A DNA stretch of 64,000 nt, from assembly GCA_949825045.1 (NCBI GenBank), contig OX463829.1, positions 9,672,001 through 9,736,000 on the forward strand, written 5' to 3'. A program made the position numbers and the translations under genes. Position 1 is the first letter of the stretch, and every line of letters begins with the position of its first letter. The notes beneath the pieces are model-generated. The model was not told the DNA's origin, did not search any database, and saw only the letters and a program-made list of their open reading frames with translations. Source of the stretch: Argyresthia goedartella (lineage: Eukaryota > Arthropoda > Insecta > Lepidoptera > Argyresthiidae). Shown here one piece after another: positions 42,013-53,957 of the stretch.

Positions 42013-44145
42013 ACTAAATACGCTAATCTCACTGGCAGGCGAGACGACGACGACGAGTACTGGCGGGGACTGTACAACTGCGCATGTGCCAATAGCTGTC
42101 ACGTCGTATCACAAAAATCACTAGCAATATATACCTTCAGCCAAACATATTTAGGGAATATTTAAAAATAATTTTCTAACCAAAATCTAAGTCTCACGTA
42201 TAGTTGAATAATGCGTTTCATGAAGTATAGTTTTATTGTATCTTTTATATGTACTTGACTAATTTGTTAAACTTTACACATATAATGAAAAATCTCTGCG
42301 ACGGGCAGACGACGAAGTTTAAATTAAAATAAATTAGAAGAACTACTGCGAAAAAGTGTCACTTTCCGCACGTTTTTGGCTGCTTGGAAAACGCCCTTTT
42401 CGAGCAAATGCATTGTAAACATAATTAATAAAGTAAATTATCGCCGTTTCTTTAAATAAACCATATTATCGTAAGTCAATGAAACGGATGACGTCAAACG
42501 TTGAAGAAAGTTAATATACAAGCGATAACAAAAAGTGATAAAAGTCATCATCCTATATATATATATATATACATATATATATAGCAAAGACAACGGGATT
42601 TAATAGTAGATTGTTAACCGAGGGCTGAAAGGCACCCATTCCTGACGAGATGTTTTGGCGCTCGAACGAAGTGAGAGCGCCAATAGTTCGAGGCAGAAAT
42701 GGGTGCTATCACCCGAGTAAAACACTCTACTTTTCATTACGAATACGAGGAAAGTAAACACAAGTCAGTTAAAATCAAAATTATTTTATTAAAAACAAAG
42801 TCACTTGAAATCAAAATTATTTTATTAAAAAACAAACAACAAACTCAAGTTTAAAAATACTACTCATAAAAAAAGTAATTTCGGTGCCCCCGTCGATGTC
42901 TTTTACTTTGAGCATAACATTAAAAAATATACTTCCGTTTTATGGCTGTATAGGTTACTACCATTGCGTTGTTCAATATAAACTGCGATTCATATATATA
43001 TTTTTTAATACTTTTCTGCTTTAGAGCAGGCATGTACCACTTTCAGCACGGTGCCTGGATGAACAATGACCCCCTTTCAGAGTATGAGTAATGAAAAATA
43101 TAAAACGTAATGAGTTCCAATCAAATGTATAAAAATACTTGTTACAATTAAGCGAAAATTAAAAACGTCAAGAGTTAAAATAAATAAAGCCTTTATTCGC
43201 CTTTTCATAAAACATGGCAAATTTTATTTTACCGTTACGGTAGATGCTCATTCATTACATATTGCAGAATTTCCGTAGTTTTGTACTTTTTTTTTTGCAA
43301 AACTCATCCAATCTCTTGGCGAAAGTTGACAAAAAAGTATGCTTAGATTTATAAAATAACTTAGCGGTACTAATTCCAAATATGCATTTATTTATAGCCA
43401 CAAAACGACCCCAAAATACTCGGTCCAATGACGTCAAAGAACTCGTTCATAAGTCGCAGCGAAGATCGAAATAGCCTCGTTTTTTTTTGCGTTAACCCTT
43501 TAAACGGCATAAGCATGCAGAGTTTTTTAATTGGTTTTGGACTTTATTACCAAGCTGTAAGGTTTGGTAGCATATAGTCGACAGAGCCTTATAAAGTGTA
43601 AAGTGAGCCACTTCTATTTACGTCTCAGTATTAACATGCTGTATTTGAAGTTTTATTCAGTAGTATATTTTGTTTTGTTTTTGAGTTTCATACAAAATAG
43701 AGTTTTTTTTTCGCAGGGGCATAATTTTGTAAATCTCTGACTGTAATTATCTCCTGCATCGTTCGACTTCCTATCTGCCGAACTACATACAGATTCACGG
43801 GTCGAGTTTCTGATTTCCATACAAACTCTAACCGTCCATTTTCCCCGTCGCGTCGCGGGGGGGGGGGGGGGCAGAGTAAAAAATATGCTGGACTTTTGTT
43901 ATGCGTCCTTAAATTTGTCTTTTCTATAAGCTTGTAATGAGAATTCTCATGTGCAATTAAAATAAACGAAATAATCGACAACATATACGAAATACTTCCT
44001 GTCTGCCAAATTTCATATTATAAAGGTAAGGTTTTTTATATTTTATTCTTTTGACATCTGTTTAGGCTATGCGTACGTATGACAGATATGTCAGTCGCCT
44101 GCCTACATACAAAAATAATTCATATTTTTTTATTAAACCTTCAAT
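42013..44145. other. AT-rich stretch with simple repeats
   Basis: (TA)n lies at 42555-42585. A compact palindrome at about 42626-42712 has GGCACCCATT/AATGGGTGCT outer and TTGGCGCTC/GAGCGCCAA inner arms. TTGAAATCAAAATTATTTTATT is duplicated near 42770-42830. A G run is at about 43857-43872. No gene was seen. Confidence 0.45.
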
Positions 44146-44270
44146 CTCCATATTGCGGCGATGGGATAGCCCTGAAAAGTTGAGCATTCAATAACTGGCT
44201 AAACGTGGATACAATTGAGCTTCTGCCCCACTTATGGGAAAAGGCGTGACGCTATATTTTTTTGATTGCA
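44146..44270 (+). repeat. Dispersed repeat family T, copy 1
   Basis: CATATTGCGGCGATGGGAT, CTGGCTAAACGTGG and CCCACTTATGGGAAAAGGCGTGA align with 57828-57960 and 63068-63180. The GGGAAAAGGCGTGA end is typical of a common lepidopteran repeat. Confidence 0.5.
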
Positions 44271-44784
44271 CGCAGATATTTTAACAGTAACATAAAAAAC
44301 ACAAAGCGATCTTATTTCTAGAAATAAATTATTTAAACTTAATTATTAAACGAAAAAAAACTTGGAAAATTGTAAACAGGCGAAGAATGTTTAATGTAAT
44401 TTGCAACATGTTAGACGAATTCTGATTTTAAATTGTCTGTTTAACGACTTCGTGGCCCGGAGGGCAAGTGCCTCCTATTATTTTAATCTTAGTTTAGATG
44501 GCCATCAATTTAATGTGGCCGGTTTTTTCAGGACCCAGCAAAGTAATTCTGGCATAATCAAGATCTAAGCATCATGAAACTTTAATAAACGTGCACTAGT
44601 AACGATAGCAGGTTTTTTATCATTGCCTACTCTTGCGGTATTCCTAATAGACCATAGCTCTATTCTGTAGACACAAACTTTACAGTCCTCCTTAGGCTTT
44701 CTGAAAAAAAAACTGTCTTCAAAGATAAGCTCGCCTCTGCTCATAAATTGTTTTGTAACCTCACCATTATTATTTATTGGCGAA

Positions 44785-45282
44785 AATAGTAGTTTATGTG
44801 ACTGCTACATAATGGAGGGCATTAATACTCGAGAGTGGGTTTATGAAACGAGCCGAAGGCGAGTTTCATAATAATATCACTCGAGAGTTTTAATGCCTAA
44901 TTATGTACAGTTACATACACTAGTTTATCTACACACATATCATAAGCTCTCTTTGATGTGTTCAGGAATCGCATGTTTGACCGGCATTGTGGCTCTGCAG
45001 TTGTTTAGCTTGTTCTGTAGTACCAACTTCACGCAGGCGGGCGTCGGCGTTCGAAATTTGAATGTCAGTACCAACTTCACAAACAAACTAGGGACGGCAC
45101 GCGGGTGGGCGTCGGCGTTCGAAATTTCAATGTCATAATATGTAGAAAAACTACACATTATGGTCATAATGTGTAATTTTTCAGATAAGAAATGAGTTTA
45201 CCAAGTATTTTAACATTATGCTGATAGTAACGTGCGGTTTTTGTACGCAGTAAAGAGGGTTTATGATACGTGTGTAGATAAA
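44785..45282 (-). repeat. Repeat family P, copy 3
   Basis: The full family P unit in reverse orientation, ending on the plus strand at GATACGTGTGTAGATAA. The CTCGAG hairpin is at 44828-44890. Unlike copies 1 and 2 there is no family B repeat beside it. Confidence 0.75.
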
Positions 45283-45426
45283 GATAATTAAAGAATCCAT
45301 GGCTAAAAGTATAATTTATTACTTAAACAAGTGCAATTATTTTAAAAACAAATACACTTCCCGACTGCATTTTCTTTCTTTCCTAACAATTAAATTGTAA
45401 TAATTTGTATAACTTAAACCCAACTT

Positions 45427-45715
45427 AGAGCTCCGTGGTCTAATGGGGTTCACGCTTGATTCTCACACAGGAGATGCAGGTTCGAATCCTGACCATGTAC
45501 CAATGAGATAATTAATTTATCTCAAGTACAGTATCGGAACGTTCATTGTTTAGGATGACACGTTAAGCTGTAGGTCCCGGCTACTATCGCTACGTGGTAG
45601 TTGTCGTAAAACCCCTCCACCAACCCGCACTGAGCCAGCGTGGTGGAGTGTGGCTTAATCTTACTCGTATCGAGTTAATGGCCTGTGCCCCTCGGTGGCT
45701 ACATTTATTTATAGA
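45427..45715 (+). mobile_element. tRNA-derived SINE (family 2), full length
   Basis: The head AGCTCCGTGGTCTAATGGGG is an A-box region and GCAGGTTCGAATCCTG (45476-45491) a strong B box. The body includes GGCTACTATCGCTACGTGG, CCACCAACCCGCACTGAGCC and CTGTGCCCCTCGGTGG, ending in (ATTT). The copy at 4815 has only the 3-prime half. The hAT element at 45731 is inserted just beyond its tail. Confidence 0.78.
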
Positions 45716-45730
45716 TTATTATAAACGTAA

Positions 45731-46211
45731 TAGTGATGCAACGAATTCTACTTTTACGAATACGAATACGAATATCAAACCTACTATTCGGTGAATACGA
45801 ATACGAATATCTCGCCATCGTAATGAAAGACTAATTTATTTGATGAATTTCTATTCTCCTAATAATTAAAATTTACAATAGGCAAATTTTTATTTAAAAA
45901 ACATAAAATTTGTAGATTTTCTGGTTTTAGGCGATTTCTTTTTTCAGTCTGGATGTTTCCAGCTGTTGAAAAAAGTCTTTCCGAGGCGACTGAACTTGGC
46001 TTCAGTGAAAAATATTTTTGGGGGAGTTTTGTCAGACTTGGAAAATTGACATCTTCTCGCCAAAAGGCCACTGGATTCGCCAAAAGGCCACTGGATCGTC
46101 GCATTTTTACGTGCCGATGACCGACGCCCGTATTCGCCGAATACGAATATTCCGTAAATGTCTATTATTCGGCGAATACGAATATTCGTATTCGTATTCG
46201 TTGCATCACTA
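45731..46211. mobile_element. Non-autonomous hAT element with 8-bp duplication
   Basis: 481 bp bounded by TAGTGATGCAACGAA and TTCGTTGCATCACTA. Exact 8-bp duplications AAACGTAA flank it (45723-45730 and 46212-46219). Sub-terminal GAATACGAATA motifs occur many times at both ends and are possible transposase-binding arrays. A duplicated CGCCAAAAGGCCACTGGAT lies at about 46058-46097. The interior keeps the end of a hAT transposase. Confidence 0.9.
45859..46104 (-). pseudogene. hAT transposase C-terminal dimerisation remnant
   Basis: The minus frame reads SVASERLFSTAGNIQTEKRN, then RLKPENLQILCFLNKNLP, which is the conserved hAT C-terminal (hATC) block, and then a stop. The catalytic DDE part and BED zinc finger are absent, so the element was internally deleted from an autonomous parent. 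It depends on a transposase from elsewhere. Confidence 0.85.
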
Positions 46212-46319
46212 AAACGTAACAATTTTTTAAATGAGATCTAAAATTCAATATGTGCGAGTGTGAGAAGAGTCAAAAAAATTACATTTGCTAAGTACATGTA
46301 AATAATTGTAGATTTGTTT

Positions 46320-46425
46320 TCAATACCACATACAAACTTATGAATGCACCTGTTTTCGTGCATGGGTATGAAAGTAGCCGCACCAATAACTTTGTAAACA
46401 ACATTTTCCGATCTAATATTCCACA
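46320..46425 (+). repeat. GTCY-bearing repeat S, internal fragment
   Basis: CAATACCACATACAAACTTATGAATGCACC followed by GAAAGTAGCCGCACCAATAACTTTG matches the middle of family S. Both ends are missing. Confidence 0.6.
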
Positions 46426-48360
46426 TATTGACTTTTTCCTGAGATCAAGTTTATGTATTCTGCTAGGCTCGAGGAACCTACATTTTGATTATGACTCCAA
46501 AACCCCTGAAAAGGGAAACAGTCTCGTCCGCCACACTCACACATTCGTTCAGTGTGTACAGCCTCACAACACAGTGTTGCCAATACGTAAACTACCATTT
46601 AACTTTCGAAATAAAATTATGTGTGCTAAGTTGCGGTTTTAATTAATTATTTTCCTGTATTAGTTATAAACACATTATTATCTTTGGAATAGATCATGGT
46701 TTTAAGTGAGACGAGTCTTTTATTTACGGTTAAAATTTACTACCGAGTACAACTATATATTTTGCAATGGTATTGTCACTGTACTTTTTTCTGCAGTTAA
46801 ATAAAATACAGACTATCGTCACGTGAAAATAATTCTTGCAAGGTGGTCATAGCAACATAAGTGCTCTAATGGCATAGCCCTTTCGGTTCCAGTTTGCTAT
46901 AAAATATTCAACCTTAGGTGGGTTGAAAATTAAATTAAATTAAATTCCGTCGACCGTACAATACAGCGAAGTTTTTGGTCATGATACCAACCGCTTCCCA
47001 CTAGTTCCCACATAACAATCAATGGTAGATTACAATCTCATCTCATCAAGCCAACTGATTACCTTGTGCTCGTTTTCTCACGTAATTGTTGACGCGAACA
47101 ACGTAACTGTTGGCCTCAATACGGAGTAATTTTAGATTTTAGTGCTATAAAGGCTGTAATAGAAAACTGTCGACCAATTTCCAAAAATTACCATATAATT
47201 TAATAATTCTGAATCACCAAAACAAACTATTTGTTCAGACTAACCTTGTTTTCCACCATGCGTTTTGGTTGGTGAGGCCCATGGGGAAGCCAACTGTCAA
47301 ATTAGTACGACTTAGAAGGTACCAAAAGATTATGGATAATAAACACAGAGTAAGTAAGCAAAGAGTTTCGATCACCTGAGGTTACTTAGAAATTAATCCC
47401 AGTAGTTGTTGTTAAAGCAAATTTATGCAATGAGTTTAGTTATTCAGAGAAATTAATTGTCAATATCCACATATCCATAGGAAATAAGATGAATGGAATT
47501 CTTTGTTGCTGTTTACAATGTTTATTAAGTTACAAACCTCAGATGAATGACACAATTTGTGTTACAAAATTACAGTTTTGCGTAATCGTCCCCATTGCTT
47601 GCTATCACATCAACTTCATAGCGATAGTTATGCAGAATGACCAAAAAAAAATAGGGAAACAGCTGTTTTTTTTGTTATATCATTGTTATATAAAATCTTC
47701 ACGCCTTTTTCCCTTTTGGGCAGAATAACCACCAGAATACTTTTTTCAGTACACCTATTTATAACACCCTGTATAAGTAAGGACAATGAACCCGTTCTGC
47801 TTGTAGGTGGTCACTTCTGCATCAATTATAGTTATTCCGTGATGCGTAGCAAGCAGCCATGTCACGTACCGTGTCTAAAAGGTCATTCACCTGCTTTTAA
47901 CTGCAAAGCCGCACGGCTTCTCTGGTTTTTGTGTGGTTTTGCTAAGGAAATATTGTAGAGAATATTGATTTATGAATAAATAAATTAAACCACAAAAAAA
48001 TTGTCCCGACAATTTAATGAAACCATGTCTAAATTTTGGTGTACTTGTTTCCTTGTTGACCGAGCGAGTGAAGAGTCCAATTTCGCGATTGGCCAAAAAT
48101 GCATTTGTCCTTCTGTCTGTCTGTCTGTCTGTCTGTTCCCGCCTACAGGTCGCATTTCTCAACAGAATCTCGTGGGCAGTTTCGATAGTTATATAGTTTT
48201 TTTTGAAGTCATTGTTGCGACTACTTTCATACTCGCATGTACGTAACCAGGTGCGTTCATAAGTTTGTATGTGGTATTGAAAGAAAGGGTCTGATGGGGG
48301 GAGTGAAGGGGGGGGGGTTTGCTGTAGCAAACTTATTCGTTATAGCGGATTTCAGTTTTT
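46426..48360. other. Mostly unrecognised, with decayed repeats near the right
   Basis: 48058-48290 combines ACCGAGCGAGTGAAGAG, (TCTG)n and CGCATTTCTCAACAG, like 38920-39060, and a reversed family S piece (ACTTTCATACTCGCATG ... CATAAGTTTGTATGTGG). The rest is AT-rich without a supported gene. Confidence 0.4.
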
Positions 48361-48760
48361 AGGGTTCCGTACCCGAAGGGTTCCAAACGGGACCCTATTA
48401 CTAAGACTCCGCTGTCCGTCCGTCCGTCTGTCACCAGGCTGTATCTCACGAACCGTGATAGTTAGACAGTTGAAATTTTCACAGATGATGTATTTATGTT
48501 GCCGCTATAACAACAAATACTAAAAAACAGGATAAAAGAAATATTTAAGGGGGCTCCCATACAACAATTCTTTCAATACCACATACAAACTTATGGATGC
48601 ACCTGGTTAAGTACATGGATTGTGAAAGTAACCGCACCAATAACTTTGTAAACAATATTTTGCTGTGTAAAATCCAAACTATTCACTCCACACCATCGCT
48701 TCCATTGAACGGTGGTACGGAACCCTTCGTGCGCGATTTAGACTCGCACTTGACCGGTTT
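48361..48760 (+). repeat. GTCY-bearing repeat S, full copy
   Basis: The complete order from AGGGTTCCGTACCCGAAGG through (GTCC)n, CGTGATAGTTAGACAGTTG, GGGGGCTCCCATAC and ATTCACTCCACACCATC to GACTCGCACTTGACCGG. This is the cleanest copy in the window and can define the family. Confidence 0.78.
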
Positions 48761-49479
48761 TTTGATTTTATTTCCGAAAATTTATAGCTATTTAATAATT
48801 TATTAAATTTTGTTTACAATATAAATAAATAGCAATTGAAAAATTCAAGCACCTGAAAATTATTTTTAAGTGGTTGAAATTTACTTTCTTCGTTAAATTG
48901 TTACAGAAAATAAACTTGTATCGCATTGTAATAAAGCCTTTTGTCCTTCAGTAGTGACAATATGTTTAAGCATGTATGTCGAAGGGCTCGCGAGGTCTAC
49001 TATTCTCACAAAACCACTAGTTAAGCTTTAGATCCGATTTTAATAAAATACAGCCAAAAACCATCTCAGTGAAGTTCACTACCAATTAAAAAAAAAGTTG
49101 GATTACAGAGATTAACAATTCTGTCAAATCCGATCTTTAGACAAATATTTAAAATTGAGTAGTGCAAAGCAATAAGAATATTCCCATTTGTATACTTAAC
49201 TCATTGACCTACCACTCTTCAACCCAAGTAGTAGTAAATCTGCGCAAACATGCTACGTCATCATGGCTCGTTATCAAGTTCTATAAGTATTTTCACCTTT
49301 ACATCAAGGTGCTCTTCAGCCGCCGAAAGCTAAATATAAACAAATATTACAATATTACTGATATAATAATAATATATAATAGAATAACAATAGATAATGC
49401 ACTGGTAGAGCCCCCGTCCACTCCCGCGCAATTGAGCCTCAAGTCCACAACGCAAAGGAACTTACAACTTTACAACAAA

Positions 49480-49584
49480 ATGAATCAGTTGGTAGAACGC
49501 ACGCGGCGCGGGCACCCGTGTGCTTGGCTGAACCGTCAAAAAGTGATGAAAAATAAAGTGACGGCCAGCCAATCAGCGTATTAG
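49480..49584 (+). other. Upstream ORF before exon 1B
   Basis: ATG at 49480 opens 34 codons (MNQLVERTRRGHPCAW...) and stops at 49584. A second, 18-codon uORF (MSLTLLPKTGGRQ...) runs from about 49598 to 49653, ending 10 bases before the main ATG. Both are upstream only if transcription starts to their left, which is not known. A CCAATCAGC (CCAAT-box-like) lies near 49569. Confidence 0.35.
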
Positions 49585-49662
49585 TTAAATCCTGAAAATG
49601 TCGTTAACCCTCCTGCCCAAAACCGGCGGGCGACAGTTTCCAGTGCAGTGCTAATAGTAAAA

Positions 49663-50157
49663 ATGCCCGAGTGTACCGAATTCACGTTCACCATACCAAT
49701 CATTCGGTACACCATGGAAGACGATCGGACTTCGGACAACCCTGAGAGGCAGCAGCCTATCAAGAAGATGTCGCTGCTGACACCAGTCAAAATTGAGACT
49801 CCTGACTGTGCGAGACGAATGTCAGAGCCGACTAGGTATTACATCCCTCCGCAATGCAATAACAGACTTTCCCCAAGAAGTGCCAGAAAGAGGGAGGCTC
49901 GACGGAACTCTAAAACCGATCTTAGTAATGACTCTTCATCAGCTAGGGCTGGTCCGAGACCGTGTAACTGCGAGGAGTGTAGGGCCTCCAGCCCGTTGCC
50001 TCCAGGGTATGGTCCGGAGTCTTTGTCACCTGGTTATGACCAGATGAAGAAGTCTTTGTTGGAAGTGCCGTGGACGGATGACTATGCTGATGCTTCGAGT
50101 GACGATCTCAGTTCTGAGTGGGATTCTGATGTGGCTGAACCGTCTCCTCCGCAAAAG
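49663..50157 (+). CDS. Host gene, alternative first coding exon 1B (partial CDS)
   Basis: 165 codons run from ATG 49663 (MPECTEFTFTIPIIRYTME) to AAG at 50155-50157, followed by GTAATT as donor in phase 0. Read-through would stop 13 codons later. The peptide has an apolar start, then polar, Ser/Pro/Arg-rich and probably disordered sequence (LSPRSARKREARRNSKTD), a CNCEEC motif near residue 110, PLPPGYGPESLSPGYDQMKK and an acidic end (ASSDDLSSEWDSDVAEPSPPQK). Like exon 1A it ends in Lys with a phase-0 donor and has a CxCxxC motif, so both could splice to the same downstream exon. It could instead be an internal exon if the leader contains an acceptor. The family is not recognised; no transmembrane segment or known domain is visible. 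Confidence 0.62.
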
Positions 50158-52107
50158 GTAATTAGAGATGGTCTTTACGATAGAGAAGAGTTATGATTAC
50201 TCTTCTTAGAGATGTTTTTACTTAGTGGAAAGGATGAGAAAGTGCGACCTGGCCAATTGGTGTTAACCGCCTTTCTGTTTTAGGAACGCTTATAATTTAA
50301 AATATGCAAATGGCGTCAGTGACGTCTGTATTTTATAAACGCATTCCAAAAGGACAAAATAAATGTATTTTTTTTGTTACCTACAAATAAGTTTGCTATC
50401 AAAACCTAGCATGTTTTGTAATTAAAACGTTAGCACTACACCTACTCTACTGTGTTTTTAAATTTTTGATCTGTATTGACCCAGTTCACAATTAATTGCT
50501 GGCATACTAGACTTGACTAATTACATGTAGCGGTGTAAAAAGTCGTATAAGTTTGTAGCACCTGTATGAAGATCTAATTTGGGAGTATAAATTTGAATGC
50601 GGTAAGTACTTTAAGGCAGACAGTTCAATTTGAGATATCACTATATCACCTGGGGAGAATCTGAAAACGTACAAGTTTCAAAAAACACCGAGTCTTCATT
50701 AAGTAATGTCATAGATTTATCACAAAAATTATTTTTATCCCGCTGGAAGATCCTTGGCCGGTGTCTGACGTAGGTGAAGGACCTTCACAAGATATTTTGT
50801 GTACAGTTTGACTTTATAATTCGAATGCTTCGAAAACTGCTTGACTGTTTTTGTCAGTTCAAAGCTTAGGTATCAATAAATCACTGTCTTCGTTTCAAAC
50901 TTGTTCAATATAAGAGTAGGTTGCTCATTCATTTCTTAAAGTTACATTATGTTTGGGTTTCCATGTTCAATCACTTCTTTTTCAATGGCTTTAAGTTTTT
51001 TAGTGGTACATATATATTTTTTTCTTAGAAGAAAGGCGGGCAGAGATTTTGGACTAACATTTTATGTTTCTTAATATTTAAAAACTCATGTGGAAGAGTA
51101 TACAATTTTCTAAATTGGTACTTGTATTGTACAAACAATAATACGTAAAAAGTAAAGTGCAAATGATTTACTTGGAAATTCTTGCATGATGTCTGCAGTT
51201 TTCAACACTTGAACACTTCCGAGAAATAAAATGACATTGTCATCAAATTAGGACCCGTTCATACGAAGTTACGGTACATAGTCATTAACAGTCACGGTCT
51301 TGTCGACTAACTCCAGATGCACAACCAACAAATCACAGTTTGACTGACACTCATATGATAGCCATGCTGCTGTGCTTTTAGGAAGCTCTTTGCTCTACAT
51401 ATAAGTTTAGAGAAAAGTTGACTGATGATAAAATCCTACTAAATTTAATCTAGTGTCTATCGGAATACTTATCAATACTCGTATCATTAACATTGCGTTG
51501 TCCATTGCAAAATAGGTCAACTCACCACACACCACGTCATACTTTCACCAGCAGAGTCCACCATTGCATATCCCGTTACCTGATTCTGTTGTTGTACCGA
51601 TAGCCTCAATGCTTTCTCAAGTAACACTTACAGTATCAATGGTGACAATGGTGACACTCGTGAGGTGACATTAACCTACATGCTACCTTAACTCAAGGAC
51701 GTGGAGTTCAAATTCTTAATATAACGAAATGTATAATAGCAACATCTGGGTTATGTTCTTTACGAATGCAGATACCCAGATTTATAACACTGGCTTGGTA
51801 AAAACGGCTTTCTGTCCAGGTTATTTGAGTCAGTATTCCATTAACAATCTAGATTTATAAGATAATAAATAATACAATATGTGAAACGAAAATATTTACT
51901 GATTTTGATCGTAGAACCTAATTAATTAAAAATTAAAGCCCAACCAGGAATATAAAAAACCTGGTCTGAGGGCGCTAAATAACTTTATATATAGCCATAC
52001 TAAGTATAGTATACCCATGCAAATTGGCCGCTTCGCTAACTGCCGAACTTATTTTAAAATCGAACTTATTAGAAGGAAATTTTAAATATAACTATAAATT
52101 TACAATC
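50158..52107. other. Intron-like stretch after exon 1B
   Basis: No coding frame or recognised repeat was found over nearly 2 kb. Being low in obvious repeats next to an exon, it may be unique intron sequence. Confidence 0.4.
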
Positions 52108-52247
52108 ATAGAGAGCTAATGATAAGTAGAAATAAAGCAGTGTATGTAACTATACATAATTAGACATTAAAAGGCTCGTGTGTTGTTATTATGAAACACT
52201 CGTATATTAAAGCCTCTCATTATGGAAGTCACATTAACTACTATTAT
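52108..52247 (+). repeat. Repeat family P, decayed 3-prime piece
   Basis: GTGTATGTAACTATACATAATTAG, ACATTAAAAGGCTCGTGTG, TTATTATGAAACACTCG and CACATTAACTACTATT follow the order of the right third of family P. The CTCGAG hairpin is degraded and its middle deleted. Confidence 0.6.
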
Positions 52248-52299
52248 TTTTTATTATTATGAAATAATCTTCCACTTATAAATTTTTGATATTAGTCAT

Positions 52300-53428
52300 C
52301 AAATTCAGAATATAAATATTCCACAGATTCATATGACATTTCATTATCTTCCTGATCAAATTGTACTGGTTTAATTCTGGACTTATCAGACTCATTGTCA
52401 GTTGTAAGACTGGATTTTTCACTATCACTGCCGCCATTATTTATAATAAGTTGTTCATTTTCTCTATCAATTACCAGTCCCCTGCATCTATATTCCTCTT
52501 CTAGTTTTTTTGTATGCTCGTAATATTATCTTAACCAACATTCTTGGTGGCAACCTTTCCTTTTACTATGCTAAGGTAAAATATTTCTATCGGATTCAGG
52601 TCACAATGATATGGCGGCAGTCCTAGTATTTTGTGACCATACTCCTGTACTAAATTATCAATCTCGTATACTGGGTCAGGTTTATTTTGTTTTACTAAAA
52701 ACAACAACATACTTTTGGTGGTTTTGGTAGGTCAGGCAATATTATCTGATGTAAGCCGTTCTGCAATTTCATTTTTTCTTTTGACTGAGCTTGGAGGTTT
52801 GTTAATTTGGCTAGAATGATATCTAGCATTGTCCATGACTATACAGGTGGGTTAATTTCTATTGGGAAATGTTCGTGTAGGAATCGTTATAAATTAAGCA
52901 TTCGGGACGAACCCAGTCTTGCCACCACATTGAACAATTATAATATACATAACAGGCATACCACTCTCCCTTACATCTTTGACTTCATGTAGGTACCTGT
53001 CGCTAGGTAACTGTCATGTAGGTACTTCCCATGCTAAATGCTACTATATCATATCGCTCCAAAAGTACTGTCCTTTGATTTCTACATTTTATATATTTAT
53101 AGCCTAATTTGTGAAAGAGTAAACAAAGAGATTCTCTGCCACCAACAAAATTTATGGATTCTTTAAGAGCTGCAAGCAGCCGTTTCAAACTCGGTTCTTC
53201 TTTTCGGACAACATAAAATTCATGTATTTTATGCCAAATTGCACATAAATCAAAATCATCCAGATTTATTTTCTTTTTGGTTTTAGGTTTATTTTTCTCA
53301 GGCATAGAAAATACAGCTGACGTCCTACCTTCATTTTGTATTTTCATTACGGAAGATCGGGATGTGCCTAAAATAAAACAAAATATTTTACTTATAAATA
53401 GTTTCAAATTAGCCAATTCACATTGCAC
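52300..53428 (-). pseudogene. IS630/Tc1-superfamily transposase remnant
   Basis: The minus strand begins with an N-terminal region (DDFDLCAIWHKIHEFYVVRK, FVGGRESLCLLFHKLGYKY, LLERYDIVA). It then jumps to RESGMPVMYI and IIVQCGGKTGFVPNA, so the segment with the first catalytic Asp appears deleted. VMDNARYHSSQIN (second catalytic Asp) and LGLPPYHCDLNPIEIFY (catalytic Glu) follow. An interrupted C-terminus lies near 52400. At least four in-frame stops are present. The PPYHCDLNPIE signature is typical of an IS630-like DDE family widespread in insects. Ends of the element were not found. Confidence 0.8.
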
Positions 53429-53957
53429 ATACTATATGGCGTACCTACAGTCATGTTGACAACAAGGCTGGTGATGTTATTTAGAGGAATAGAGTCCAAT
53501 CTATCAGACTTTTTATCCGACTTTTCTTACGCCACTGTTAATAGTTTTCGGCATGTTCACTCACAAAACACAAGAAATATACCAAGCACAATCTACGCCC
53601 CACTTTGACAGCAATCGACAGATGACATTAGTTACTTTTTAAATAAAGTGTTGCAAATTGAAAAAAAAAAAACCTTTCGAAATACAGACTTTTTTTGGAG
53701 GATATTTCCAAGATTATCATGTTTGTGATTATTTATATCACAATAACAATAGGCAAGACAGCGCACGGAAATAAGAACTGTGTTGTACTATTTTCATGGG
53801 AGCCAAGGCAATACGTTCCAAAACTAAACTAAACCACACTACTGAAATATTGCGCTCTAAAAGTAAAAGTATAAAACGTTAAACTACCGGGCGGTTGATA
53901 CGATTCTAACGATTCGACAAAATGAGCAAAGCAGCTGGCAATATCTAGTAGTATATA

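Noticed and set aside
41689..42165. 158-codon frame as a gene
   Set aside because: It lies across the right arm of a large inverted repeat and reads no known motif.
43857..43872. G-quadruplex-forming G run
   Set aside because: A single homopolymer run next to GTCGCG; such runs are also frequent sequencing or assembly artefacts.
45427..45500. Possible functional tRNA gene
   Set aside because: A and B boxes are good, but no full cloverleaf could be drawn with confidence. The sequence continues into a SINE body shared with 4815-4930.
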